A stretch of DNA of 64,000 nucleotides, from the NCBI RefSeq assembly GCF_003672135.1, contig NC_039506.1:12834001-12898000 (forward strand), in the 5' to 3' direction. Under the pieces are notes generated by a model, which had not been told where the DNA came from, made no database searches, and worked only from the letters and a program-made list of their open reading frames with translations. This DNA comes from Ooceraea biroi. Its lineage: Eukaryota; Arthropoda; Insecta; Hymenoptera; Formicidae. Position numbers and translations under genes: made by a program. The number at the start of each line of letters is the position of its first letter. Position 1 is the stretch's first letter. Of this stretch, positions 22,588-33,609 are shown in pieces.

Positions 22588-22729
22588 GCAGGAGCACAAA
22601 CTTTTGCATAAGCGCATAAACAGATGCATAAGGAATTTGATTGGTCCATTTCCTTATGCACGTGCTTATAGACCAATCAAATTCCTTATGCATCTTTTTA
22701 TGCGCTTATGCAAAAGTCTGTGCTCCTGC
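22588..22729. mobile_element. MITE, 142 bp
   Basis: Near-perfect hairpin with ends GCAGGAGCACA/TGTGCTCCTGC and arms rich in GCATAAG. No target duplication can be assigned. Bases 22730-23017 contain only a (CA)n run at 22899-22915. Confidence 0.75.
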
Positions 22730-23017
22730 CTTAATAATCAGTTGGGGGAGGCATATGTAACCTATATATTTTTTAACTCTTTTTTTCCAATATGGCTTTC
22801 CGGATTTCTGACATTCCACACGGATTTTCAGCTGTCCACGTGAAGCAATTGCACGCTCTCTCTATCGCATGGTTTCTTATTTATCTGTTTCTCTCTCACA
22901 CACACACACACACACTGTTGCACAATATCTTTATTTCTACTTCCCTCTATATACTATTTTACTTGAAATTATGCATTCTTTATTCAATATTCAGTAATAA
23001 AGATAGAAGACGCTAGT

Positions 23018-23092
23018 CCAGTTAGCACTGCGAATTATTTGAAAGAAAAAAAAGGATAGAAAGCCTTTTGTAGCATTCGCAGTGCTAATTGG
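23018..23092. mobile_element. Small MITE, 75 bp
   Basis: CCAGTTAGCACTGCGAAT is repeated inverted as ATTCGCAGTGCTAATTGG around an A-rich loop. Confidence 0.6.
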
Positions 23093-23673
23093 AATACAGT
23101 CAGACCTCCGGGAAGTTAGCCGGGTAACTTTTACTTTTTTAATTTTTGACTTTACGAATCGTTTGTTGGTCGTTTGTTGGTCATTGTTGGTCATTGTTGG
23201 CCTAATTAAAAGGTTTGTTGGCTAATACTTTTTTTTTTTTAATAAAAGAAAATTGTGTGGAAAGTTAGCCGGACGAAACTTATTTTTTTACCATTTGCGG
23301 CTTAATCGATGCGCAATCGTTTGTTGGTCACAGATAAACTAATTAAAACGTTTGTTGGTTTATCTGTCTTGAAAAAAAAATAAAAAACTTATATGCACTC
23401 CCGACTCCGTGAAACGGTGGCGTCATCTGCGCAGTCAGATGCGCAGCCGTATGTAGCACATCTTTATCTTTATACGTCTATGATGGAATTTTTACATTGC
23501 TTTTTATTAATCCCTTTGAGGACTGTAAATACTCAAAAGTTATTATGCTTGTGAACCCCAAGTGCAAACAGATCTTAGGGTTGTATCATACAGAATTGAT
23601 GCTCTCGACAACATCGCAAATGTTGTAAGAAAAACCTTGGCCACGGAACCAAGTATAAAAAAATACGACGAAA

Positions 23674-24170
23674 TGCACGAGCTGCAAGGGCAGCACGTAT
23701 CCAACTGTAGTATTAGAGCCAAATCATAAAATTATTGGAAAAGAAGTCTTTAGATCTCTGGAGAAATCTTTGTTCTTTCGATCGCCAAGTTATCACATAC
23801 GTTGTAAAGATCCATGCTTGGGAAAGTATACGTTTAAGGAGCCAGGCATTCACATTTTCATCGAGCTCGATATACGCCCTAATCTTCAAAGTAACAGTTT
23901 GAGCTGTATGCTGGATCGAATGCCGACAACACTCGGTCTTCAATGCGACGAAAATACAATCGAATACAGGTAAGCACAAAAACTTTTTTATTTGCAGATA
24001 CATATACAGATATATTTTTTAAATGTATAAAAACTGGATTAATTACTATTTTAAGGTTAATCGGAGTAATAGACTACACATCGGGGCACTACATTGCATA
24101 CTGCTTGCGTTCTAATGGATTTTGGCAGATGTACGACGATTTGCGAACAAGTGTGGTTCTAAAACTATAA
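23674..24170 (+). pseudogene. Ubiquitin-specific-protease-like C-terminal fragment (left arm)
   Basis: Two exons, about 23674-23969 and 24056-24170, joined by a GTAAGC...TTTTAAG intron. The second exon reads LIGVIDYTSGHYIAYCLRSN then GFWQMYDDLRT, which fits the histidine box of USP/UCH cysteine proteases (SGHYxAY...W..YDD). The first has CTSC and IRCKDPC, possibly the zinc ribbon of the fingers region. The frame is lost just upstream of CTSC and no catalytic cysteine box is visible, so this is a C-terminal half only. Duplicated in the right arm. Confidence 0.55.
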
Positions 24171-24239
24171 TAACTTCACATCTTGTAGTATATATACAAA
24201 AATCAGTTTAAAGATGGAAAACCAACTGAAACTGAGGTT

Positions 24240-24818
24240 CCTGTGAATAATGCAAATTCAAAAGCAGAAAGTGACAATGTTGATTGGACAGAAGGTAATG
24301 ATACAGATCACAAGTAACATTATGCGTATAGAGTATAGAGACAATGTAAAGAACTAGTTAGAAGAATCGCATACATGGCATAGGCAAACGAGGCAGAATA
24401 GTGAGAATTACGATGTTTTCAAGATTTCTCGTTACAGAAGTTATTCCATTGACTCAAGCTCTAACTCTAGAAACTCTTCAGATAATGGTAAAAAGCATAT
24501 CGAGCGTGAAACGGATTTAGTTGTATTGACACGCAGGCAGAAAGAAATAGATTATGGAAAGAATACTATTGGGTATGACAGATACATCTAGTTGGTGCCT
24601 AAGTAAGTGTTCAGGATTCTGTAGATCACTTGTGTTTAAAGTGGAATACCATTGATTTATTTATCGACTTTTATTTCAGAAAGAAACGTACACGAGAACA
24701 TCCGAGGACACCTCCAAAATATATAAAATACAGCAGAAGAGGCTGGGATGGCATGATAAGATTGTAGCGGAAACAACTGCATTCTTGGAATCCTCCTAAG
24801 GAGGACCAAACAGATTAA
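24240..24818 (+). pseudogene. Captured SLBP (histone stem-loop-binding protein) gene fragment
   Basis: The RNA-binding domain is unmistakable: ETDLVVLTRRQKEIDYGKNT, IGYDRY, LVPK, then REHPRTPPKYIKYSRRGWD, IRL, RKQLHSWNPP. SLBP binds the 3' hairpin of replication-dependent histone mRNAs. An intron (about 24606-24679, GTAAGT...TTTCAG) splits the domain, so the copy came from genomic DNA and was not reverse-transcribed. Upstream coding-like sequence (about 24240-24550) may be earlier exons. Two stops break it: TAG at 24589-24591 and TAG in place of a conserved Trp at 24765-24767. The frame ends naturally at 24816-24818. It lies wholly between the arms of the foldback transposon. Confidence 0.85.
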
Positions 24819-25724
24819 GAGGCTGTCGTTTCATTGAATTACTGCTAATCACATTTTTCTTAATTCATATAATTATTGCATATTTTTTCGTACTTTCTTG
24901 TTTGTTACGTACTACTTCAACAACGTCTATAATATACTTTAAAGCTTAAATACATTAAATGTAGAAATAATGATTTTAAAATAATCGTTTCACGTTTTAG
25001 ATTTTTGTTTACAGTATTTTATAATCATTTAAAACAACTTCGCTCATAACTTATCAGTTTAACATACTATCACATATACATATATATTTTTGAAGCAATA
25101 TTTTATGCAGATTATTATAATCATATAAATATAGAGTCCGTCAAAAAGTTCGATTTTTGCGTCAAATTTTACTGCACTCAATAAAAGCAAACTATTCATC
25201 AATCAAGTAATCACTTTTTCATATAATCATTATTTATGATTAGTCATTTTCTATGAAGTAGACATTATCAATATCGTTGCCTGTATATTACATGTGGGCA
25301 TCATCATAAATATTGAAAATCGAACACAATTTTTTGACTAACTCGATATTTTGAGGCAAATTGAATTGATAATATATAAGTTAAAAATGTTCGAATGTTA
25401 ACTTGTGAAGTTGTGCAATGCTTTGTATACAAGATTTAAATATGGTAATAAATAAAATGTATGAATGTCCATATATACTTGAGAATTATAATCTAAAAAA
25501 TATACAAAAATAAAAAATGAACTTTGTATCTTCTTAAAATTACTGTACTTTTTTATTATATAAATCAATATCATCACACTAAGACGAATTTGTCATATAT
25601 AACATATTACAAATGTTACTAAATAATCAATAGATATACATATTGCTTTTATATCATAATTCTGTTATTCTGTTGTGTCTCGTCCACTTGAAATAAAAGT
25701 TTAATCAGAGACATTTTTATATTT

Positions 25725-26555
25725 TTAATTTAGCTGTGTTTCAAGTTTACTCAAGATGGTATCCAGTTTCTGATTGGTATTAGCTTCCATTTCGTTTCTT
25801 TTCCTCAATCTTTTCTCCATTTCATAAAATTTGTTGGTAATGTACATTCTGATATCAATATTTGATTCCTTATTAACCTCCTTATAGTTTGGACTTTCAC
25901 AGTTTTCACTGTCTTTCTTTACGATCCCATTTTGAGATTCAAGAGAATTTGGCTTCTTATAATTATTTCTGTAATTCAAGCAATTCTTTTCATTAGCTCT
26001 TTTTCCAATTTCATTGTTACCTGTCAGATATTCCAAGTCTGCAATAAACCTTTATAGACTTTTTTGACAACATTGTTCCTTGTTCCTAGTTTATCATAAT
26101 ATTCAAATACTCTCCTTTCTATATCATCCATTTTAGACGGTTTGCTATTGCCATTGCTAAGAAAAGTTTCAATAATATCAAAATTAAAAGCATCTAACTT
26201 TGCCTCTTTTGTGGCCTCCGTCAGAAAGTTTTATACCAAATACCCATACTAGGATCTTTATTTCTCATTCTGGTAAACTGTTGTAAAGAAATAATTATCA
26301 TTATTATTATTATATTGTACAGATAAGAAAAATATTTACAAGGACATCTAAACACTACCTTTAGTCATAGGTGGTTGTATCATGATCTCTCCAATGAAAA
26401 AAAGTTCTTTCATATTCGTCTATAAAGTCTGTGAATAGTGATATTTCATATTCTCCAGATTGTTTGAAAATTTCAAGGATGCTATCTTCCAACAAGACGT
26501 AATACGTGCTATTTTCTGGCAGTTTGTCAGTTTCAGTTGGTTTTCCATCTTTAAA
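25725..26555 (-). pseudogene. Multi-exon gene remnant, unknown, coiled-coil C terminus
   Basis: Minus-strand exons in order: 26555-26359 (FKDGKPTETDKLPENS then a stop-terminated acidic stretch), about 26270-26043 (frameshifted; LTEATKEAKLDAFNFDIIET, ending VYKGLLQ before a splice acceptor ATTGCAG), and about 26040-25725 (DLEYLTGNNEIG ... EMEKRLRKRNEMEANTNQK, coiled coil). It follows the right-arm USP-like exons in the same direction and may be the rest of that gene. Function not recognised. Bases 24819-25724, between it and the SLBP fragment, are AT-rich with no gene seen. Confidence 0.4.
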
Positions 26556-26591
26556 CTGATTTTTGTATATATACTACAAGATGTGAAGTTA

Positions 26592-27088
26592 TTATAGTTT
26601 TAGAACCACACTTGTTCGCAAATCGTCGTACATCTGCCAAAATCCATTAGAACGCAAGCAGTATGCAATGTAGTGCCCCGATGTGTAGTCTATTACTCCG
26701 ATTAACCTTAAAATAGTAATTAATCCAGTTTTTATACATTTAAAAAATATATCTGTATATGTATCTGCAAATAAAAAAGTTTTTGTGCTTACCTGTATTC
26801 GATTGTATTTTCGTCGCATTGAAGACCGAGTGTTGTCGGCATTCGATCCAGCATACAGCTCAAACTGTTACTTTGAAGATTAGGGCGTATATCGAGCTCG
26901 ATGAAAATGTGAATGCCTGGCTCCTTAAACGTATACTTTCCCAAGCATGGATCTTTACAACGTATGTGATAACTTGGCGATCGAAAGAACAAAGATTTCT
27001 CCAGAGATCTAAAGACTTCTTTTCCAATAATTTTATGATTTGGCTCTAATACTACAGTTGGATACGTGCTGCCCTTGCAGCTCGTGCA
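26592..27088 (-). pseudogene. Ubiquitin-specific-protease-like fragment (right arm copy)
   Basis: Mirror copy of 23674-24170 with the same exons, intron and stop position; translated exons are identical residue for residue. See the left copy for motifs. Unlike the left copy, coding-looking sequence continues beyond it on the same strand (25725-26555). Confidence 0.55.
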
Positions 27089-28149
27089 TTTCGTCGTATT
27101 TTTTTATACTTGGTTCCGTGGCCAAGGTTTTTCTTACAACATTTGCGATGTTGTCGAGAGCATCAATTCTGTATGATACAACCCTAAGATCTGTTTGCAC
27201 TTGGGGTTCACAAGCATAATAACTTTTGAGTATTTACAGTCCTCAAAGGGATTAATAAAAAGCAATGTAAAAATTCCATCATAGACGTATAAAGATAAAG
27301 ATGTGCTACATACGGCTGCGCATCTGACTGCGCAGATGACGCCACCGTTTCACGGAGTCGGGAGTGCATATAAGTTTTTTATTTTTTTTTCAAGACAGAT
27401 AAACCAACAAACGTTTTAATTAGTTTATCTGTGACCAACAAACGATTGCGCATCGATTAAGCCGCAAATGGTAAAAAAATAAGTTTCGTCCGGCTAACTT
27501 TCCACACAATTTTCTTTTATTAAAAAAAAAAAAGTATTAGCCAACAAACCTTTTAATTAGGCCAACAATGACCAACAATGACCAACAAACGACCAACAAA
27601 CGATTCGTAAAGTCAAAAATTAAAAAAGTAAAAGTTACCCGGCTAACTTTCCGGAGGTTACAGTCAGAGTGTCTTGAAACATACGTAGTCCTAAATGGAC
27701 TACAACCTATAATGCTATTTACGCACTATTTTCTTAAGGGATAGTCCTCCTTTGAGTAGATTAAATTTGCACTTAATCCATTACCAACTAATCACAACCA
27801 ATTATCAGCTATTTTTTGACAGATTTGCTTTTTGACAAATGAGCGTGCAAAAAAGAACAAGTGCCTCAATACTAGAGAGTTTCTGAGGAAGAGAGTTGCA
27901 AATTGGGTCATGTGATCTCATTGTCCCTGATTGGTTGGGGGCTATAGGGTCCATAGATTGACATTTTGATGTGGACAAGAGGTTAAAAGCGTGAATAGTC
28001 GCATTATATGGGATCTCTCCGTAAGTGATACATTATTAATTAATCTTGAAAGTATTTACCTCTTCGATTTGATATATATGAAATAAAGGTACGAATATAT
28101 ATACTATTTTCAGATTTCCATTTTTCATGCAAATTATAAATTATAAAAG

Positions 28150-29327
28150 ATGCCTAAATCCTGCAATGCTCCCAGATGCACGAATTCGAACAAAAAAGGA
28201 TATTGCTTGACGACATTTCCCCAGGATTCAAAAATAAAAGAAGCGTGGATTGATGCTGCTGGAGTTACGGATTGGAAGCCTACAAAAACCGCTGCACTGT
28301 GTGAAGTTAGTACTGAAGCATATATACAAATGTTAGAGCGTCAGCACAATAACACGTTACGTTATTTTAAGTACTGATCATAAATTTACTCATCCTTAAG
28401 AATAAACTTCAGCCAGAGTTAATCTTACATTACGAATTGCTTTTAGTGCTGAAGTTCATTCTTAAGTACGGGTGTAAATTTATGATCAGTACATAAGGTA
28501 ACACAACGTGTTAAGTATGTTCTTATGCAGAGGCTCTTATGGTGTAACAGATATTTTTTCTAACGTACCTGTACTTCTTATTTTAGGTGCATTTTCATCC
28601 ATCAGCATTATACTGCGTGGGCAACAAAAAATTCATAAAGAAGAATGTCATTCCAACTATGTTTTGTAAGTGTGATGAACATATAAAAAGAAAATTTCTC
28701 GCAGAAATTAAATCGAAGGAATCAATTGAATCTCTTGCTTCTAAAAAAGTAAGAAATGATCATTCGTATTTTATAGAAAGTAAAAGTTGTAAGACAAACC
28801 AGTATGTTAATGAATTTAGAGAACATAATTACTTTTCTGTGCGTAAAAGTACAGAATGTAGGTTTCAATCTCAAAAAGAAAAACTTACTGGTAAATATGT
28901 CCATACTTCAAATTGTATTGTAATGAAAAAACCTATTACTATAGATACATTGAAGAAGGCATTATCTGAAAAAGATAATGACAAGTTAGATTCTAATCCA
29001 GTTGAAGATAATAATAATAGAAATACAGTTGAAGATAATAATAACATAAATACGTTACCAGAAATAGCTGCGAATGAAACAGTATTCATAGAGAGTTCAC
29101 CTAGTCCAGAAGAATTTAACCTGCTACAAGAAAAATTAAAAATGGCTAATAAAGAAAAAGATGCCCTGAAAAGTCAAGTTAAATATTTAGAAAAAAAAGT
29201 CTTACTAATGTACGAAGAAATGCAAGTAAAGTTAAATATTATTAAGGGGGAAAATAAAGTTTTAAAGGAAAGAGTTCATCGTTTACAAGATGATTTGATA
29301 CATATTAAGTCTTTTGTTTCCATATAA
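28150..29327 (+). CDS. THAP-domain protein with coiled-coil C terminus
   Basis: Two exons, 28150-28305 and 28587-29327, with intron 28306-28586 (GTTAGT...TTTTAG), giving about 298 residues. Residues 1-85 form a THAP zinc-dependent DNA-binding domain of the C2CH type: CNAPRC at 5-10, W and P in WKPTKTAALC, and C-E-V-H across the splice junction. The C-terminal 60 residues are heptad-like (EKLKMANKEKDALKSQVKYL), a likely dimerisation coiled coil. No transposase domain follows, so this could be a DNA-binding accessory protein of a transposon or a single-domain THAP protein. The intron carries a 122-bp MITE. Frame and splice sites are intact. Convergent with the gene at 30318-36457. Confidence 0.75.
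28371..28492. mobile_element. MITE in the THAP gene intron
   Basis: GTACTGATCATAAATTTAC and CTTAAGAATAAACTTCAG recur inverted; ends GTACTGATC/GATCAGTAC. The flanks AACACGTTACGTTA...TAACACAACGTGTT are themselves an imperfect inverted pair. Confidence 0.7.
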
Positions 29328-29874
29328 TGCATTAAATCTTTGATGATATTGGTTAATTTTGCACCTATTTTTCAATTGTACATATTTTGTAGAACGGTTG
29401 TTTGAAAGAGATATCTGATTTTGTACTATTCAATTTCAATTTCAGTTTGTATTCTAGTATTTCAATTTTGTACTATTCATACTAATAATCTTGTATATGT
29501 CTTGTATTAATACTAATAATATCTTATATCGTTTGTATCTTTAACACATTAAAGCGGTTTGTAAGTAGAATGTGTTATAGTAATAAAATAATTTTTTATA
29601 ATTTATAATTTGCACGAACAATGGAAATCTGAAAATATAGAACATAAAACTCATAATGACATCATGATGACATTACTTAAAAGTCATTTCAGAAAAATCA
29701 TAATGATCTCATTCGATACATTTTTGGCAATGTTTCAGTGACTTATGTTTGATCTCATATTTAATATGACTTCCAAAGAGAAGAATATTACACAAAATTG
29801 AACGGTAGTAGCTTTTATTTGCATAAACAATTATATAACTGTAAAAAAACATAAACATTTATTAAAATCTAACC

Positions 29875-30315
29875 GCCTATTTAAATCTACTACGTAAAAA
29901 AACTTAGTCTTATAAACATTAAAAAAATGATAGTTAACTGTTCTGAGGAATGTGCGCGATTAAAATAATTATAAAATTATTGTTATAAGAGAAAATAAAG
30001 GTCATTGCACTAAATATGACAGCCGATTTAAGTCCTATACTACTACATAACAAACTTAAAACATTAAAAGAAACGATAGTTAATTGTTCTGAGGAATTTG
30101 CGCGCCGCGATTAAAATAATTATAAAATTATTATAATAAGACAAAATAAACTTCATTGCACAAAACATTAATAGCCTATTTAAGCCCTATACTACTACAC
30201 TATGGTGTCTCTCTCTCTCTCTCTACTGAAGTTAATAGTTCTACATAAAAAAATTGGTCTCATAAACATCACAACAAACGATAAATGAAACGAATGAGCT
30301 GAGGAGTTTGCGCGA
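29875..30315. repeat. Three tandem units of about 150 bp
   Basis: Each unit has a TTTAA-rich start, AACATTA, GATAGTTAA(C/T)TGTTCTGAGGA and a TTTGCGCG-type end, plus TAATTATAAAATTATT in the first two. The third is diverged and contains a (CT)n run at about 30210. The array stops right at the last exon of the minus-strand gene, so it forms its 3' flank or UTR. Confidence 0.65.
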
Positions 30316-31872
30316 CTAGATTTTCCGCTGATTACTTGTGTAGAACCAACGTGACATCTTCTTCTCCGCTTGTACCAAATTGCTATCAGGGAATGCTTTT
30401 AAAACAGCACCTATGTATAAAAAGAGATTAATGATGTTGCTCACTTAAAAATAAGAAATATCGTTTATGTACTAAATTTGAACTTATAAATAATTGCTTC
30501 ATGAAGCTTCGTATTTTCGAATTTCAACTTTACTGAACCTGATCCTGCATAATTTATCATACGAGCCAAAGAATTTGTAATTACTTTTGGTAGAATACGG
30601 CCGACAGCTGTATATTCGTCAGTGTGTTCATCAACTTTCATTAGTTTAGCAAAATAATCTACCTGAAAAAGAAAAGAAATTTAATTATATATAACACAAA
30701 CTGTACACGTATTTAATTATGAATTAACTGATTACTATTATTTCTCTTTATATCGACAAATTGAACTTTTCGTCATTGAAGTCAAAAAGAAATGTAAAAG
30801 AACTTTATAATATTTTCACGTTTCGCAACTTTATTATAGACTATTATTAGAGCCAAAGATTTCATTGAGATACAGGCAAATTTTTATAAAGCTTATTTGT
30901 AAACATGTAAAATGTAATAAAATAATGTTAATAGAAATCAAATATATAAAATATAGTGCTAATGTAAAAATAACCTACAAAAATGAAATAAAATATAGCT
31001 ATCAAGTACAACTTGCAAATTTTGTCACTATTACAACATTAATTACTAACTATATATTTACTACAGGATAAAAGTTAGTATCATGTGTAAGAAACGTTTG
31101 AAAATCTGAGAAGGCATCTTCATCAGTTAAGGGGAGTGTAAGGAGTTCTTTCGGTTTAATAATTTTTTCTTCTTCTGGAGCCAACTTGCGATGAATCTTA
31201 TGAAGCATCAGAATAACATGCTCTACTTTCCCATTCAATTCCTCTTGCCTCTCTACCAAAATCTGAAGAATAGCAGCAACACGAGAATCTGAAATGAAGT
31301 AACAATATGATGATGTCAAAGTCGAATAAAAATTAGTAAAGAAAGAGAGAGTCCATACAGCACGAAAACATTTCAGAAATATTTCAGAAGTATTTCATCT
31401 GACAGATGAAAGCATCTCATAAACATTGCAAAATGTTTCTGCAACAGTTATGAGACAACTCCAGAATAGCAAAATGTCCGCGACACTTGCATTCAAAATC
31501 TTATAGAAAGGTTGCTGAAAGGTATAGATCAATCTGCAACCTTTCTAAAGTATTGCCGAAAGATTATTAAAATAGCTGAAATCTTTTCGATATATTACTA
31601 AAGGTTAACTGAAATAATTTTAAAACTTTCCTATGATGTTGCACACAAATTACAAAGCTCTTATTAAAATAAATTGAAAATACTTCAGAAATTATATTTA
31701 AATTTATTATACGAGTATTCAGAAGATTGCAAATACTAAAAAGTTATAATAAAAATTATATATAAAATGTATTTATTATTTTTATTGTACGTTTTTATTT
31801 AATATTTGCAATCTAATTAATATAATAAATATGATTTCTGAAATATGCTTAATGAAAAAAATACATAATATA

Positions 31873-32369
31873 CAGGGTGGCCCATTTTAATTTATACAGT
31901 CGATTTTTTAAAAAACTAAAAGAGATACGAAACAATGTTTCAGACAGACATGTCACGATTTCGAAGGGGACATAAAATGATACCATTGGTTTGACCTTGA
32001 ATAGTCGTTTGAAGGTCACACGAAGATCACCTTCAATTTCTTAAATTGAAACCCCAACTTTTTATTGCAGATTCTTATTCTCCATCGAAAAGTAAGTAAC
32101 TTTTGTTTGAAACATTTTTCGGAAAAATGTTTCAAACAAAAGTTACTTACTTTTCGATGGAGAATAAGAATCTGCAATAAAAAGTTGGGGTTTCAATTTA
32201 AGAAATTGAAGGTGATCTTCGTGTGACCTTCAAACGACTATTCAAGGTCAAACCAATGGTATCATTTTATGTCCCCTTCGAAATCGTGACATGTCTGTCT
32301 GAAACATTGTTTCGTATCTCTTTTAGTTTTTTAAAAAATCGACTGTATAAATTAAAATGGGCCACCCTG
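31873..32369. mobile_element. Mariner-type MITE, nearly perfect 497-bp palindrome
   Basis: Ends CAGGGTGGCCCATTTTAA and inverse with TA outside both (31871-31872, 32370-32371). The two 248-bp arms match with essentially no mismatch and only a GG at the centre. No coding capacity. Confidence 0.9.
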
Positions 32370-32424
32370 TATATAAGATGTATATAGATATGCATATATA
32401 TATCTATATATATAAGATATATCC

Positions 32425-33345
32425 CAGACAGCACAAGGATATCCTAAGGACATCCGAAGAACATCCAGGACGTACATGTGTGATATCCTGAAGATATCCC
32501 ATTTTAATCCTCGGATCTCCTCTGGATGTCCCGAGGAAGAGGAAATGATAGCCGTATATGATCCTCTAGAATATCGAGGGAAATCCTATGAAATATCCTA
32601 AGGATTTCTATAGGATATGTTTGGGATATTATTCGTACGTTTCAAAGACGAAACCCATACAGCACAGAAGCTCCAGGGGACGTTGCAGGGACGTCCACAG
32701 GATATATGTCCTAATTGATTTCTGTGCTGTATGGGTATTTATCAATTCTATATATCAGTGCCTCAAAGATAGACAGAGTTAAGTCACATTTTTGTAAAAA
32801 ACTAGATTTTTATATTTTATGAATTACTCTCTAAATTTCGTGTAGTGGAATCTCATTCTTTTGGAATGAGATATCATTTCAAGCAATAATGATTTCAAAA
32901 GAAAAGAAGAAGAAAAGAGTGCTGGATCAGTTTTCCGGATGGTTATTTATAAGGTGATAACGCAAATGTTTTTTGCGAGAACGTCACGCCTGGCCTGGCC
33001 ATCTATCGGTCGCTTGGTGAAGTAGAGGCGGGAATCTCAAGATATCCTGGATGTGTTTAGGATAATTTTAGGACGTTATAAGCTATCTGACATAATATAG
33101 ACAGGCCATATATTTTACAAACATCCTGTGGTTATCCAGTGGATATTTATGGGATATTTATATTTTATTATAATATTCAAAATTTTTAATTATGTTAAAT
33201 ATTCTACATAATTGAAAATAATTATAAATGCATACTAAATTTTCATAAAACAAATTTAGAATCATATCTTAAAACATCCTCGAAATATCCTGAATCGTCC
33301 TGGACATATTTAGGATGATCCTAAGGACATTTTGTGCTGTCTGGG
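32425..33345. mobile_element. CCCAGACAGCAC-terminated element
   Basis: Ends CCCAGACAGCACAAGGATATC and inverse TTGTGCTGTCTGGG, with AT on both sides. Both flanks of its interior are filled with GATATCC/GGATAT words. A 75-bp CCCATACAGCACAGAAG...TTCTGTGCTGTATGGG mini-element sits inside at about 32658-32732. No gene. Confidence 0.85.
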
Positions 33346-33368
33346 ATAGATATACACATACATAGCTA

Positions 33369-33609
33369 AACCAAGTATTCACCAAGTTTCCCTTTAAAAA
33401 GCGTGAATTGTTGGCACATTGACAAAGAGCCATTCTTATATTATATATTTTCCTTTTTCTTCCTCCAAATAGTTGATTAAAAGGAAAGAATTATATAGAT
33501 ATATAATTCTCTGTTCAACCAACACTTATATTTGAAAGAAAAAAAGGATACGTGAAGATAATGCATTTTTTTTCAATTGGTTAGCTTCACTAAAGATCGA
33601 ATACTTGGT
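33369..33609. mobile_element. MITE with 3-bp CTA duplication
   Basis: ACCAAGTATTC/GAATACTTGGT ends with CTA at 33366-33368 and 33610-33612. A 3-bp duplication suggests a PIF/Harbinger-type origin (inference). Confidence 0.6.

Larger units (their letters stand above)
23104..27658. mobile_element. 4.55-kb foldback transposon with 9-bp duplication, MULE-like
   Basis: Arms 23104-24235 and 26527-27658 are mirror images: paired positions sum to 50762 from end to end of the arms, so 1132 bp carry no net indel, and I saw few mismatches. TACAGTCAG occurs at 23095-23103 and 27659-27667. The outer 350 bp of each arm hold repeated TTGTTGGTC words and two copies of the terminal AAGTTAGCCGG motif. Long inverted repeats with a 9-bp duplication are typical of Mutator-like and FB elements. 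No Mutator transposase was recognised inside, so the class is inferred from ends only. Confidence 0.8.
28104..29643 (+). mobile_element. THAP-gene unit bounded by ~40-bp inverted repeats
   Basis: ATTTTCAGATTTCCATT and the following AT-rich block (ending CAAATTATAAATTATAAAA) at 28107-28150 return inverted at about 29596-29640. The right-hand arm of the large element has no THAP unit at the matching place, so the unit inserted into the left arm. No duplication could be proved. Confidence 0.5.

Noticed and set aside
23713..24003. 96-codon minus-strand frame in the foldback left arm (also mirrored at 26759-27049)
   Set aside because: Antisense to the USP-like exons, which have splice sites and a recognisable motif.
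23104..27658. Possible assembly artefact (false palindrome)
   Set aside because: Not dismissed entirely, but a clean 9-bp duplication and different interior sequence on the two sides of the centre favour a real element.
29875..30315. CRISPR-like array
   Set aside because: Three long diverged units with no spacers, in a eukaryotic transposon flank.
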